Assembly: GCA_038136035.1 (NCBI GenBank)
Contig: JAYPYV010000027.1
Coordinates: 1 to 40,564, forward strand
Length of the DNA: 40,564 nucleotides
Source: UBA9926 sp023261215
Lineage (GTDB): Bacteria > Pseudomonadota > Gammaproteobacteria > Pseudomonadales > Azotimanducaceae
Reading direction: 5' to 3'
Shown here: in pieces, positions 25,842 through 33,410 of the stretch
Numbering within the stretch: the stretch's first letter is position 1
How the letters are laid out: every line of letters starts with the position of its first letter
The notes under the pieces: generated by a model
Told to the model about the DNA's origin: nothing
Database searches by the model: none
What the model saw: only the letters and a program-made list of their open reading frames with translations
Made by a program: the position numbers and the translations under genes

Positions 25842-26300
25842 TTAGGAGATAGAAATCGGCTCAATCGCCGCACCATGAGACAGACACAGGGTCAAAAACT
25901 CACCCAGCAAGTGATTCACCTGGGACTTCTCATCGGGTTGGTGATGATCTGGATTAGGGAGGGTATACACTTGCCGCAGTTTTCGCGCCTTGCCCACTCG
26001 AAGCACTTCGGCCGTTGCAAGATCATGATAGACCCGAACCTCGAAGCGCGGCCAAGTCAGCCATTTAAGTCCTAAGTTCAGTTGATCGAGTTCAATCGCG
26101 AGTGTCGCCGTATACTTAGCCCGCTCGAGCACTTGGATATTAACCTGCGCATGATGATGATCGCTCAGCAAGCCAAAACGACATTCATCGGTCTCATCGT
26201 GCTGGGCAAAGAGCTGCTGAATACGAATGTAATTCGCATCACAGGCGGCCATATCCCTACTCAGGTTTGGCACATATCGTCTTCGCTTAGAACGATCCAC
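25842..26300 (-). CDS. yqiB: DUF1249 protein, YqiB-like
   Basis: The 152-residue product matches the DUF1249/YqiB family: RYVPNLSRDMAACDANYIRI at the start, ERAKYTATLAIE, WLTWPRFEVRVYHDLATAEV in the middle, and the signature DEKSQVNHLLGEFLTLCLSHGA near the end, which parallels E. coli YqiB. In E. coli yqiB lies in the nudF-yqiB-cpdA-yqiA-parE cluster; here cpdA, yqiA and nudF are absent and yqiB directly precedes parE. Function is unknown. The start is a GTG at 26300, with an in-frame stop just upstream that rules out a longer form. Confidence 0.85.
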   Translation of the reverse strand: MDRSKRRRYVPNLSRDMAACDANYIRIQQLFAQHDETDECRFGLLSDHHHAQVNIQVLERAKYTATLAIELDQLNLGLKWLTWPRFEVRVYHDLATAEVLRVGKARKLRQVYTLPNPDHHQPDEKSQVNHLLGEFLTLCLSHGAAIEPISIS

Positions 26301-26373
26301 TCAACTTACTCTTTGGTATTACAACTTTCGCCAAAAAGCTTAGCACGAAGCGCTTGAGAAACGATCCGTCCTT

Positions 26374-26781
26374 TCAAATTAAAAGATCTGTAATTCTCGC
26401 TTTCAATGAGTCGCGGACCGCTCTAAAGCCAGCTCTCACTTCTTCGGGTGTGCCCGTCAAAGCCGCAGGGTCTGGCGTCGGCCAATGAATTCGCTTTACC
26501 CTTTGTGGCAGCGTGGGACAAGCCTCGTCGGCGTGGCCGCAGACCGTGATCACCAGGGTCGCCCATTCAATCATCGCACCATCGATGACGGTGGATTGGT
26601 GTTGACTGATATCAATGCCGACTTCGGCCATCATGTCCACAGCCGTTGCATTCACGCCATGCGCTTCGATGCCCGCCGATTGAACATCACAAACATCGCT
26701 TCTTAAGGCGCGCAACCACCCCTCCGCCATTTGAGAGCGACAGGCATTACCCGTACACAACACCAAAACATTCGTTTTCAT
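26374..26781 (-). CDS. arsC: Thioredoxin-dependent arsenate reductase (LMW-phosphatase fold)
   Basis: Reduces arsenate to arsenite through a three-cysteine relay regenerated by thioredoxin. The 135-residue product has the phosphatase-like loop CTGNACRSQMAEGW (Cys9, Cys14) and the redox pair Cys81 and Cys88 in VCGHADEACP, matching Cys10, Cys82 and Cys89 of the Bacillus/Staphylococcus ArsC class; the DP loop reads HWPTPDPAA. All three reactive cysteines distinguish it from plain low-molecular-weight phosphatases. It starts eight bases after the waaA stop, so it is probably in that operon. No arsR or arsenite exporter gene is nearby. I chose ATG 26781 (with AGGATC upstream) over the adjacent GTG 26784. 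Confidence 0.88.
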   Translation of the reverse strand: MKTNVLVLCTGNACRSQMAEGWLRALRSDVCDVQSAGIEAHGVNATAVDMMAEVGIDISQHQSTVIDGAMIEWATLVITVCGHADEACPTLPQRVKRIHWPTPDPAALTGTPEEVRAGFRAVRDSLKARITDLLI

Positions 26782-26789
26782 CACTGATC

Positions 26790-28049
26790 CTATTCAGTAG
26801 GTCCAAGCAAACCCTTGTCTTGCAACGCTCGAAGGGTTCTTTCAAGGGCCCCTGTTTCTTGACGAACCATGGCAAGGGCTTTGCGCCTTAATACCTCAGC
26901 CCGATCGGGTTCACTAAGAACCTTGGCCGCCTCGCTCGCCAAAGATTGGCTACCGGAGACCTGAATCATGGCGCGTTCCGTTAGAAACGCGTCCGCCATG
27001 GATTCAAAGTTGTAGAGCGATGGACCAACCAAGATCGGACAGCCCACCAGGGCCGCTTCCATAAAATTGTGTCCGCCATGGGGAACAAGCGACCCGCCGA
27101 CAAAAGTTAAACTCGCAAGGCCATACCAGGTCAGCAGTTGACCCATCTCATCCAACACGAAAACATCGACCTCTTGGTCTAAACACGGGTCGCTCGTTGA
27201 GCAAGCACGCCAACCTGCAGCTTGCGCCTCTTCCAAAAGGCTCTGCGCACGCGTGACATGACGAGGCGCTAGAACCAGCCGCAGCGATTCAAAGGACTGT
27301 CTTAAGATCTTGAATGCCTCTAAGCATTGTGCGTCTTCGCCTGGGTGCGTACTGGCTGCCAAAAAGAGGGGCGCCGCCCCCAGCGTTGACTGTTTCTCTT
27401 GTATCCGGACAGGCAGATCATCGGGTAGCGATGCATCAAATTTGATCGACCCTAGGGCTTGTACTTGTTGAGGGGTTGCACCAAGGGCCAAAAACCGTTC
27501 GCGATGGGCAGAGCTCTGGCAACCAATCAATGCAAACCGCAAGAGCGCTGGCTTGATGAGACCTCTGATTCGTGCATAACGTTGATAGGACTTATCTGAC
27601 AGTCGTCCATTGATCAGTGCGGCGGGTATGCCCCTTTGTTGCAAGGAAGCCAACCAACCCGGCCATATCTCGGTTTCCATAAATAGGGCCAACCGGGGAC
27701 GCACCCGGCTCAGAAAAAAGGATACGCACAACCAAGTGTCATAAGGGGAATAAGCCATGCGGACTTTGTTGCCATAAAGTCGTTGAGCGGCTTCACGGCC
27801 GGCGGGGGTCGACACCGTTAAAAAAACCGTCAGACTCCGCGCAAGCAGCGCGCGCACTAAGGGTTCTGCTGCGATCGTTTCTCCAGCCGACACCGCGTGA
27901 AGCCAGACATCAACATTTTGGGTTGATCGCACTTTGCCAAAGCGCTCATCTAGATGCCTCCGATAAGCAGGTTCCCCAAAAGAACGAATCAACAATCGAC
28001 CGATCGCGACGGGAAGGAGCAGGAGAATCAACAGGCGATAGAGCAGCAT
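26790..28049 (-). CDS. waaA: Kdo transferase WaaA (KdtA)
   Basis: Adds 3-deoxy-D-manno-octulosonic acid to lipid IVA, the first inner-core step of LPS. The 419-residue product is a GT30 family enzyme with an N-terminal membrane anchor (LLYRLLILLLLPVAIGRLLI, about residues 2-21), DVWLHAVSAGETIAAEPL, FMETEIWPGWLASLQQRGIP and LVGGSLVPHGGHNFMEAALV. The frame extends 53 codons upstream into the lpxL-like gene, but the ATG at 28049 (MLLYRLLILLLLP) matches the family start. It is divergent from the lipid A acyltransferase gene with a 108 bp shared upstream region, and arsC follows. Confidence 0.95.
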   Translation of the reverse strand: MLLYRLLILLLLPVAIGRLLIRSFGEPAYRRHLDERFGKVRSTQNVDVWLHAVSAGETIAAEPLVRALLARSLTVFLTVSTPAGREAAQRLYGNKVRMAYSPYDTWLCVSFFLSRVRPRLALFMETEIWPGWLASLQQRGIPAALINGRLSDKSYQRYARIRGLIKPALLRFALIGCQSSAHRERFLALGATPQQVQALGSIKFDASLPDDLPVRIQEKQSTLGAAPLFLAASTHPGEDAQCLEAFKILRQSFESLRLVLAPRHVTRAQSLLEEAQAAGWRACSTSDPCLDQEVDVFVLDEMGQLLTWYGLASLTFVGGSLVPHGGHNFMEAALVGCPILVGPSLYNFESMADAFLTERAMIQVSGSQSLASEAAKVLSEPDRAEVLRRKALAMVRQETGALERTLRALQDKGLLGPTE

Positions 28050-28157
28050 GGCGTGGCTCGAATCAAAGCTCTCTGACAGCGGCGACACTTTAACACACGT
28101 CCGTTCGCGCGCCCGCCGCATTCGGCCTAAACTAGCCGCGCAGAAGACGCCAAACCT

Positions 28158-29081
28158 ATGACCATGAAGACGCCCCACCCCGGGACCCAAACCGCACCGC
28201 TGAGTCATCGATTTTTCTGGCTATTGCTTCGAGGGATTACTCGGCTCAATTATCGTCAGCAAAAAGGGTTAAGCCGGATACTCACCGGCCTGGCGCCTAC
28301 CATCGCGCGCCGACGAATCCAGATCGTTCGAACCAATTTAAGACTCTGCTTCCCCGATCTGTCGGATGAGGCTTTGGCGCGACGCGTCAAAGACGTCACG
28401 TTTTCTACTATTTTGGGACTCCTTGAAACCCTAACCGCCTGGGTGCGACCCGAACGCGTCGATGGCAACAAATTGACAATCGATGGCCTCGAGCTGCTCA
28501 CCGATCCTCGACGCCCTGATCAAGGCATTTTGTTAGTGGGTATGCATTTCGCGACCCTAGACATGATCGGTGGGCTGCTGGGTCAATACGTTGATTTCGA
28601 TGTTATGTACAAACCGAGTCGCCAACCCTTTGTGGAAGCGCTGATGTGCTACGGGCGCGGGCATTATTTCGACGGCGTGATACCCCAAAACAATATTCGA
28701 GAGGTGATCAAACGGCTCAAGGCAGGACGTATCGTTTGGTACGCCCCGGATCAAGACTACGGCGCCAAGCAGAGCGTCTTCGCCCCCTTTTTCGGTATCC
28801 CAGCGGCCACGATCACTGCAACCAGTCGACTCGCAACCATGACAGGGGCAAAAATTGTTTTCATGAGTCACTTCCGCCAATCGCCCGATGGATATTTCCT
28901 GAATTTACAAGCGCCCCCTGAGACCTTGCCCACAGGTGACGATTTCCGGGATGCCGAAATTATGAATCGAGTCATTGAGTCGGAGGTCAGAAAAGCACCG
29001 GCCGAATATTGGTGGGTTCATCGGCGATTCAAGTCATCGCCTGAGGGCGGTCGCCGTGATCTGTACGCCTCAAAGCATTAG
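28158..29081 (+). CDS. lpxL: Lipid A biosynthesis lauroyl/myristoyl-type acyltransferase (LpxL/HtrB family)
   Basis: Transfers a secondary acyl chain from acyl-ACP to lipid A at the inner membrane. The 307-residue product has an N-terminal anchor region (FFWLLLRGITRLNY), the conserved NLRLCFPDLS block, the HX4D catalytic motif in GMHFATLD, and downstream IVWYAPDQDYG, VFAPFFGIPAAT and the C-terminal PAEYWWVHRRFK. These are family signatures; whether it is LpxL, LpxM or LpxP (position and chain specificity) cannot be settled from sequence. Its stop overlaps the convergent gspE-like stop by four bases. Divergence from waaA groups two LPS enzymes around one promoter region. Confidence 0.9.
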   Translation: MTMKTPHPGTQTAPLSHRFFWLLLRGITRLNYRQQKGLSRILTGLAPTIARRRIQIVRTNLRLCFPDLSDEALARRVKDVTFSTILGLLETLTAWVRPERVDGNKLTIDGLELLTDPRRPDQGILLVGMHFATLDMIGGLLGQYVDFDVMYKPSRQPFVEALMCYGRGHYFDGVIPQNNIREVIKRLKAGRIVWYAPDQDYGAKQSVFAPFFGIPAATITATSRLATMTGAKIVFMSHFRQSPDGYFLNLQAPPETLPTGDDFRDAEIMNRVIESEVRKAPAEYWWVHRRFKSSPEGGRRDLYASKH

Positions 29082-30853
29082 TCATTCGAATTTGATGACG
29101 GCACCGCCCGCAAAACTTCAGCGATGGTCGTCTCGCCCGCGATGATTTTTTGTGCGCCACTCTCAGCGAGTCGCTGCATGCCTTCGTCACGTGCCGTTTG
29201 GCGAACCAAATCAATATCGGTCTGTTCGGTGATGAGCGCCTTAATCGCTGGCGACAGGGTGAGCAGTTCATAGATGCCGGCCCGGCCTCTAAATCCCGTG
29301 TCCCGGCATTGCTCGCAACCTTTGGGCGCGCGGCAGCCGTCCAACTCACTTAATGGTACCTCGCGGCCCGCGAGCGCGGATAAATCCTCGGCATCCACAG
29401 CGCCGGGCATCGCACAATGTTCACACAACGTTCGAACCAGACGCTGCGCCATCACACCCAGCACGGTCGCTTTGATGAGATAAGGCGGCACCCCCAATTC
29501 AAGCAGTCTGGTAATTGCACTCGGCGCGTCATTGGTGTGCAGAGTTGAGATCACCAGGTGCCCGGTCAGCGCCGCTTGAATGGCCATCTCTGCCGTCTCT
29601 AAATCTCGGATTTCACCCACCATAATGATGTCCGGATCTTGCCTCAAAAGCGCCCTGACTCCCTCCGCAAACGTGAGGTCGATGTTGTGTTGCACTTGCA
29701 TCTGATTGAACGACGACTCAACCATTTCGATTGGATCTTCGATGGTGCAAACATTCACCGATTCGGTCGCGAGTTGTTTGAGGCTGGTATAAAGTGTGGT
29801 GGTTTTACCAGACCCTGTGGGGCCGGTTACGAGCACAATGCCGTTGGGTTGGCTAACCAGATGTTCCCAGGTCCTTTGCTCATCTGCACTAAATCCCAAC
29901 TCTGCAAACGATTTAACCAGGATGGCGGGATCAAAAATCCTGAGCACCATTTTTTCGCCATGCGCGGTAGGTAAGGTTGACAGTCTGAGTTCAACTTCAC
30001 GCCCTTCTTGAGAGCGCGTTTTTAATCGACCATCTTGAGGCCGGCGCTTCTCAGCCACATTCATCCGCCCCAACGTTTTTATCCTAGAGACCACCGCCGT
30101 GATGATGGTCATGGGGAGTTCATAGACCGTATGCAGCACCCCATCAATTCTAAATCGCACCGCCCCTTTTTCCCGCCTGGGCTCTATATGGATGTCACTT
30201 GCCCGTTGGCTAAATGCGTATTGAAGCAACCAATCAACAATGTTGACGATATGCGTGTCATTGGCCTCCATGCCGTCGAACTGCCCTAGCTCCAACATCT
30301 GCTCAAGATTAGTCAGTCCGCTGATGGCCGCTCCGCTCGCTGACGCTTTTTTTACGCTTCGTGCCACGGCATAAAATTCTTTGGTGTACCTGCGAATATC
30401 GGCGGGGTTGGCAATCAAGCGATGAATCATTTTCCCAGGTTGGCTCTGCTCAATCAGAGCCTCCCAACTGGACACTTCAGGTTCCGCGCTCACAACATGC
30501 ACGCTCTGGCGATCCACAAAGACACAGAGAATTTGATGACGCTCAGCAAATTCGCTGGACATCACGCTGGTTACTTGCTGGGTGTCAATCTTTAGGGGAT
30601 CGATGTGAAAGTAGGTCTGCTCATAGCGCTCGCTCAGCCACCGCGTCAGGCGATCCAATGACAGGGTTTCCCCCGGGCTCTTCAGGTCCGGCGGTCCAGC
30701 GTCAGCAATCAATTCCAGCGGATGCCAAAGACGCTGCGCTGACGTCCTGGATTTCAGACGAATCCGGTCTGCTTCGGTCTCATCGAGCCGCCCTTGGGCG
30801 ATCAGATCTTGTAGTAGGTCGGTCAAATTCAGCTTGATGTCTAAGGCAGCCAT
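29078..30853 (-). CDS. GspE/PilB-family secretion or pilus ATPase, orphan
   Basis: A hexameric AAA+-like ATPase family that drives type II secretion or type IV pilus assembly. The 591-residue product has an N-terminal GspE/PilB-type domain (about residues 1-160), Walker A GPTGSGKT (344-351), Asp box and Walker B DPDIIMVGEIRD (407-418), the His box GHLVISTLHTNDAPSA, and the zinc-binding CxxC pairs (Cys477/480 and Cys513/516). The ATG at 30853 with AGAGGA upstream gives the start MAALDIKLNLTD; the longer frame is not supported. No other pilus or secretion gene is in the window, so the machine it serves is unknown. It lies divergent from argA. Confidence 0.88.
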   Translation of the reverse strand: MAALDIKLNLTDLLQDLIAQGRLDETEADRIRLKSRTSAQRLWHPLELIADAGPPDLKSPGETLSLDRLTRWLSERYEQTYFHIDPLKIDTQQVTSVMSSEFAERHQILCVFVDRQSVHVVSAEPEVSSWEALIEQSQPGKMIHRLIANPADIRRYTKEFYAVARSVKKASASGAAISGLTNLEQMLELGQFDGMEANDTHIVNIVDWLLQYAFSQRASDIHIEPRREKGAVRFRIDGVLHTVYELPMTIITAVVSRIKTLGRMNVAEKRRPQDGRLKTRSQEGREVELRLSTLPTAHGEKMVLRIFDPAILVKSFAELGFSADEQRTWEHLVSQPNGIVLVTGPTGSGKTTTLYTSLKQLATESVNVCTIEDPIEMVESSFNQMQVQHNIDLTFAEGVRALLRQDPDIIMVGEIRDLETAEMAIQAALTGHLVISTLHTNDAPSAITRLLELGVPPYLIKATVLGVMAQRLVRTLCEHCAMPGAVDAEDLSALAGREVPLSELDGCRAPKGCEQCRDTGFRGRAGIYELLTLSPAIKALITEQTDIDLVRQTARDEGMQRLAESGAQKIIAGETTIAEVLRAVPSSNSND

Positions 30854-31018
30854 GACGTCCTCTTTCGCGTTGGGTTCGTTGTTGTGAGCATCGTGTGCAT
30901 AAGGACGACGCCTTTCGCTACCAAGCCCAGGCCATGTCAGTCCGCGCCTTTGATCTTGGCATCTGCGTGCATTTGACATTCAACTCTGGGAGTTTCGCGC
31001 ATTTCATAACACCAAGCG

Positions 31019-31024
31019 TATAAT
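31019..31024 (+). promoter_or_regulatory. -10 box for argA
   Basis: A perfect TATAAT 28 bases before the argA ATG. No good -35 is at 16-18 bases; a TTGACA at 30973-30978 is too far away. Transcription would start near 31031, leaving a short leader without an obvious ribosome site. I saw no clear ArgR-type palindrome. Confidence 0.45.
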
Positions 31025-31052
31025 AGCGTTTTCACACTCTGCACGATTTGTC

Positions 31053-32318
31053 ATGGCTGAGGCTATCGATCCTATCAAGTGGTTCCGCCGCGCATCCCCC
31101 TATATCTATCTGCATCGTCAGAAGACCTTTGTGCTGTGCGTCGATCAGGCCGCGATGCGCAGTCCCAATTTCGATAATGTTTTGCGAGACGTCACCTTGC
31201 TTCACGCGCTCGGCGTGCGCATCGTTCTCGTACACGACTTGGAAGCATCTGAACTCGTTGAAGAGCAAATCGGGCACCCGGCGCCGATCGCAAGCGAAGG
31301 CCAACTCTCCGAACTCATGGCCAAAATAGGAGGTGCGACGCACCAAGTGATCGCCTCGCTCTCCGCCAATGCCCATCACGCGTCCCCTTTTTATAGTGAT
31401 CTTGTCGCTTGCACCGGGAATTTCATTAGAGCGCAACCACTGGGCGTCATGGGGGGTCAGGACCAAGGGTTCAGAGGTAAGCCTCGCAAGGTCAATAAGA
31501 GCGCCATCGCGGCGCTGCTGGATGATGACATGTTGGTGGTGATCCCGCCGGTGGGATATGCCCTGACCGGAGAGACCTTTATCTTGAATTGCCACAGTTT
31601 GGCTGGCGAGGTCGCAAAAGCGCTCCAAGCAGACAAACTCATTTATTTTCTGCCCTCACATGGTCTCGTCGATGATGCGGGACACCGCATCAGTGAGCGA
31701 TCGACCACGCAATTAGAGGGCGACAATGACGCACTCGCCTCGGGCATCAAACAGGGGATTAAGTCTGCGCTGACGGGTCAATCGAATCGCTGTCACCTCG
31801 TGAGCTATGCCCATGACGGGGCACTGTTAGAAGAGCTGTTCACGATGACCGGCTCGGGCACCATAGTGACGCCAGGTCCGGCGGTGATTCGTTCTGCGAT
31901 CGCGGAAGACGTTGAAGCGATGCTTAAACTCATCCGCCCACTCGAGCAGTCTGGCGCACTGATTGAGCGTTCCAGGGACGATCTCGATCAGAACCTTGCA
32001 GATTATCTGGTGGTCGATTTAGAGGGTCAGCTGATCGGTTGTGGCGCACTCCATGAGTTCGGGGACACCGCGGAAATCGCGAGTCTGGCCACAGACCCGA
32101 ATCATCGCGATCAGGATTATGGCGAACGCCTGCTGAGTTCCCTATTGCATCGAGCGATGCAACGAGGCGTGAAAGCCGTGTTTGTCTTGACCACCCAGAC
32201 TGAGCATTGGTTTTTAGAACGAGGCTTTATGCGAGCTGAAAAGGATCACCTGCCGGCCCCTAAACTCGCAAAATATAACTCGCAGCGGAATTCAAAAGTG
32301 CTCATCCGCCCTCTTTAG
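31053..32318 (+). CDS. argA: Amino-acid N-acetyltransferase (N-acetylglutamate synthase) ArgA
   Basis: Acetylates glutamate with acetyl-CoA, the first step of arginine synthesis. The 421-residue product (E. coli 443) has an N-terminal amino-acid-kinase-like domain that serves as the arginine-binding regulatory part (WFRRASPYIYLHRQKTFVLC, LHALGVRIVLVHD) and a C-terminal GNAT domain (about residues 280-421) with LIGCGALHEFGDTAEIASLA and the acetyl-CoA loop HRDQDYGERLL. No ribosome site is obvious before the ATG. It ends 13 bases from the convergent hemE stop. A 198-codon antisense frame here is a shadow. Confidence 0.95.
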   Translation: MAEAIDPIKWFRRASPYIYLHRQKTFVLCVDQAAMRSPNFDNVLRDVTLLHALGVRIVLVHDLEASELVEEQIGHPAPIASEGQLSELMAKIGGATHQVIASLSANAHHASPFYSDLVACTGNFIRAQPLGVMGGQDQGFRGKPRKVNKSAIAALLDDDMLVVIPPVGYALTGETFILNCHSLAGEVAKALQADKLIYFLPSHGLVDDAGHRISERSTTQLEGDNDALASGIKQGIKSALTGQSNRCHLVSYAHDGALLEELFTMTGSGTIVTPGPAVIRSAIAEDVEAMLKLIRPLEQSGALIERSRDDLDQNLADYLVVDLEGQLIGCGALHEFGDTAEIASLATDPNHRDQDYGERLLSSLLHRAMQRGVKAVFVLTTQTEHWFLERGFMRAEKDHLPAPKLAKYNSQRNSKVLIRPL

Positions 32319-32331
32319 GCGAAGCATCAAC

Positions 32332-33378
32332 CTAACTTCGAATTTCGCTGGAGCGTTCCTGAACGAAACGTACGAGCGACTTCACATGGGCGACCGGCGT
32401 CTCTGGGATAATGCCGTGTCCTAAATTGAAGATGTGCCCAGGCTTTTGCCCCACTTCCAAGAGCAATCGCTCCGCCTCACCGAGGACTGCACGCTCTTCA
32501 GCTAGCAGCGCAATTGGATCAAGATTGCCCTGCACGGCCCTAACCCCTAATGCGTCCCAAGTCGACTTCAGGGGGGCACGCCAATCGAGCGCCATTACTT
32601 CAGCACCACAGGTCGCCATGTCCGGCAGTAACGCCGGGTTACCCGTTCCGAAATGGATGATCGGCACAGTGCCTTGAATCGCTTTGATGACTCGAGACGA
32701 ATGAGGTAGAACGAACCGCTGATATTCAGAGACTCCAAGCGCTCCGACCCAACTGTCAAACAACTGCATCGCCTGAACGCCAGCGGCTATTTGCACCTGG
32801 ACATAATCGATCACCGCGTCCGAGATCTTGCTCATCAGCTGATGCCACGCATCAGGATGGCTGTACATCAATTTCTTTACATGGGTGTAATTACGAGAAC
32901 CTTGGCCTTCAATCGCATAAGAAGCCAGGGTAAACGGCGCTCCAGCAAACCCGATCAAAGGGATATTGGAAGGCAATTCGCGGCGAATTAATTGGATTGC
33001 CTCAACGATATACGGCATCGATTCTTGCGCTGGCGGCGTCGTGATCGCGTCAATTTGTGTCAAGGTTCGAACGGGATTGCTGATGGAAGGCCCGAAGCCC
33101 GCAATGTAATCGAGGTCGAAGCCGAGTGGTTCGAGAATCGGCAATAAGTCGGCAAACAAAATCGCCGCATCGACCCCTAAAATTCGCTGGGCATCGCACG
33201 TGACTTGCGCGGCGAGGTGCGGCGTTTTGAAAAAATCTAAGCTGGGCGTTTCACCTTTGACCTCATGGTATTCCTTCATGTATCGGCCCGCCTGTCGATT
33301 CAGCCAGATCGGCGTATAGGGGGTGGGCTCGCCCCGACAGGCTTTCATAAAAACAGCGTCTTGAAGTTCTTGAGTCAT
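32332..33378 (-). CDS. hemE: Uroporphyrinogen decarboxylase, divergent type
   Basis: Removes four carboxyl groups from uroporphyrinogen III to give coproporphyrinogen III, in haem synthesis. The 348-residue product keeps the catalytic residues: Arg28 and Arg32 in NRQAGRYMKEY, Asp77 in AILFADLL, Tyr154 in ASYAIEG, Ser209 in FDSWVG and His321 in NLGHGI. Its wording differs from the usual gammaproteobacterial HemE (MMRQAGRYLPEY, ILFSDIL, VPVTLFTKG) and includes VPIIHFGTGNPALLP and ADLLPILEPLG, which I associate with HemE of planctomycetes, Chloroflexi and similar groups. This may be a transferred or second copy; no other hemE is in the window. The ATG has AGGA eight bases upstream and follows the cyclase gene by 32 bases. 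Confidence 0.92.
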   Translation of the reverse strand: MTQELQDAVFMKACRGEPTPYTPIWLNRQAGRYMKEYHEVKGETPSLDFFKTPHLAAQVTCDAQRILGVDAAILFADLLPILEPLGFDLDYIAGFGPSISNPVRTLTQIDAITTPPAQESMPYIVEAIQLIRRELPSNIPLIGFAGAPFTLASYAIEGQGSRNYTHVKKLMYSHPDAWHQLMSKISDAVIDYVQVQIAAGVQAMQLFDSWVGALGVSEYQRFVLPHSSRVIKAIQGTVPIIHFGTGNPALLPDMATCGAEVMALDWRAPLKSTWDALGVRAVQGNLDPIALLAEERAVLGEAERLLLEVGQKPGHIFNLGHGIIPETPVAHVKSLVRFVQERSSEIRS

Positions 33379-33401
33379 GGTTTTGTCCTGATCGCACGCG
33401 C

Positions 33402-33407
33402 ATTATA
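33402..33407 (-). promoter_or_regulatory. -10 box for hemE, just after the cyclase stop
   Basis: A perfect TATAAT on the minus strand lies four bases downstream of the cyclase stop codon and 23 bases before the hemE ATG. No good -35 is visible. It could let hemE be transcribed separately from the cyclase gene. Confidence 0.35.
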
Positions 33408-33410
33408 TCG

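Noticed and set aside
28050..28208. 53-codon N-terminal extension of waaA into the divergent gene
   Set aside because: The Kdo transferase family starts at the membrane anchor MLLYRLLILL; the extension overlaps the start of the lpxL-like gene and is not protein-like.
30361..30837. 158-codon plus-strand frame opposite the gspE-like gene
   Set aside because: Antisense to a conserved ATPase frame; low-complexity Ser/Arg/Gln composition typical of a shadow.
30973..31024. TTGACA plus TATAAT as one argA promoter
   Set aside because: The boxes are 40 bases apart, far beyond sigma-70 spacing; only the TATAAT is kept as a candidate.
31032..31628. 198-codon open frame antisense to argA
   Set aside because: It lies wholly opposite the well-supported ArgA frame apart from a few bases, shows no family motif and has the composition expected of a shadow frame.
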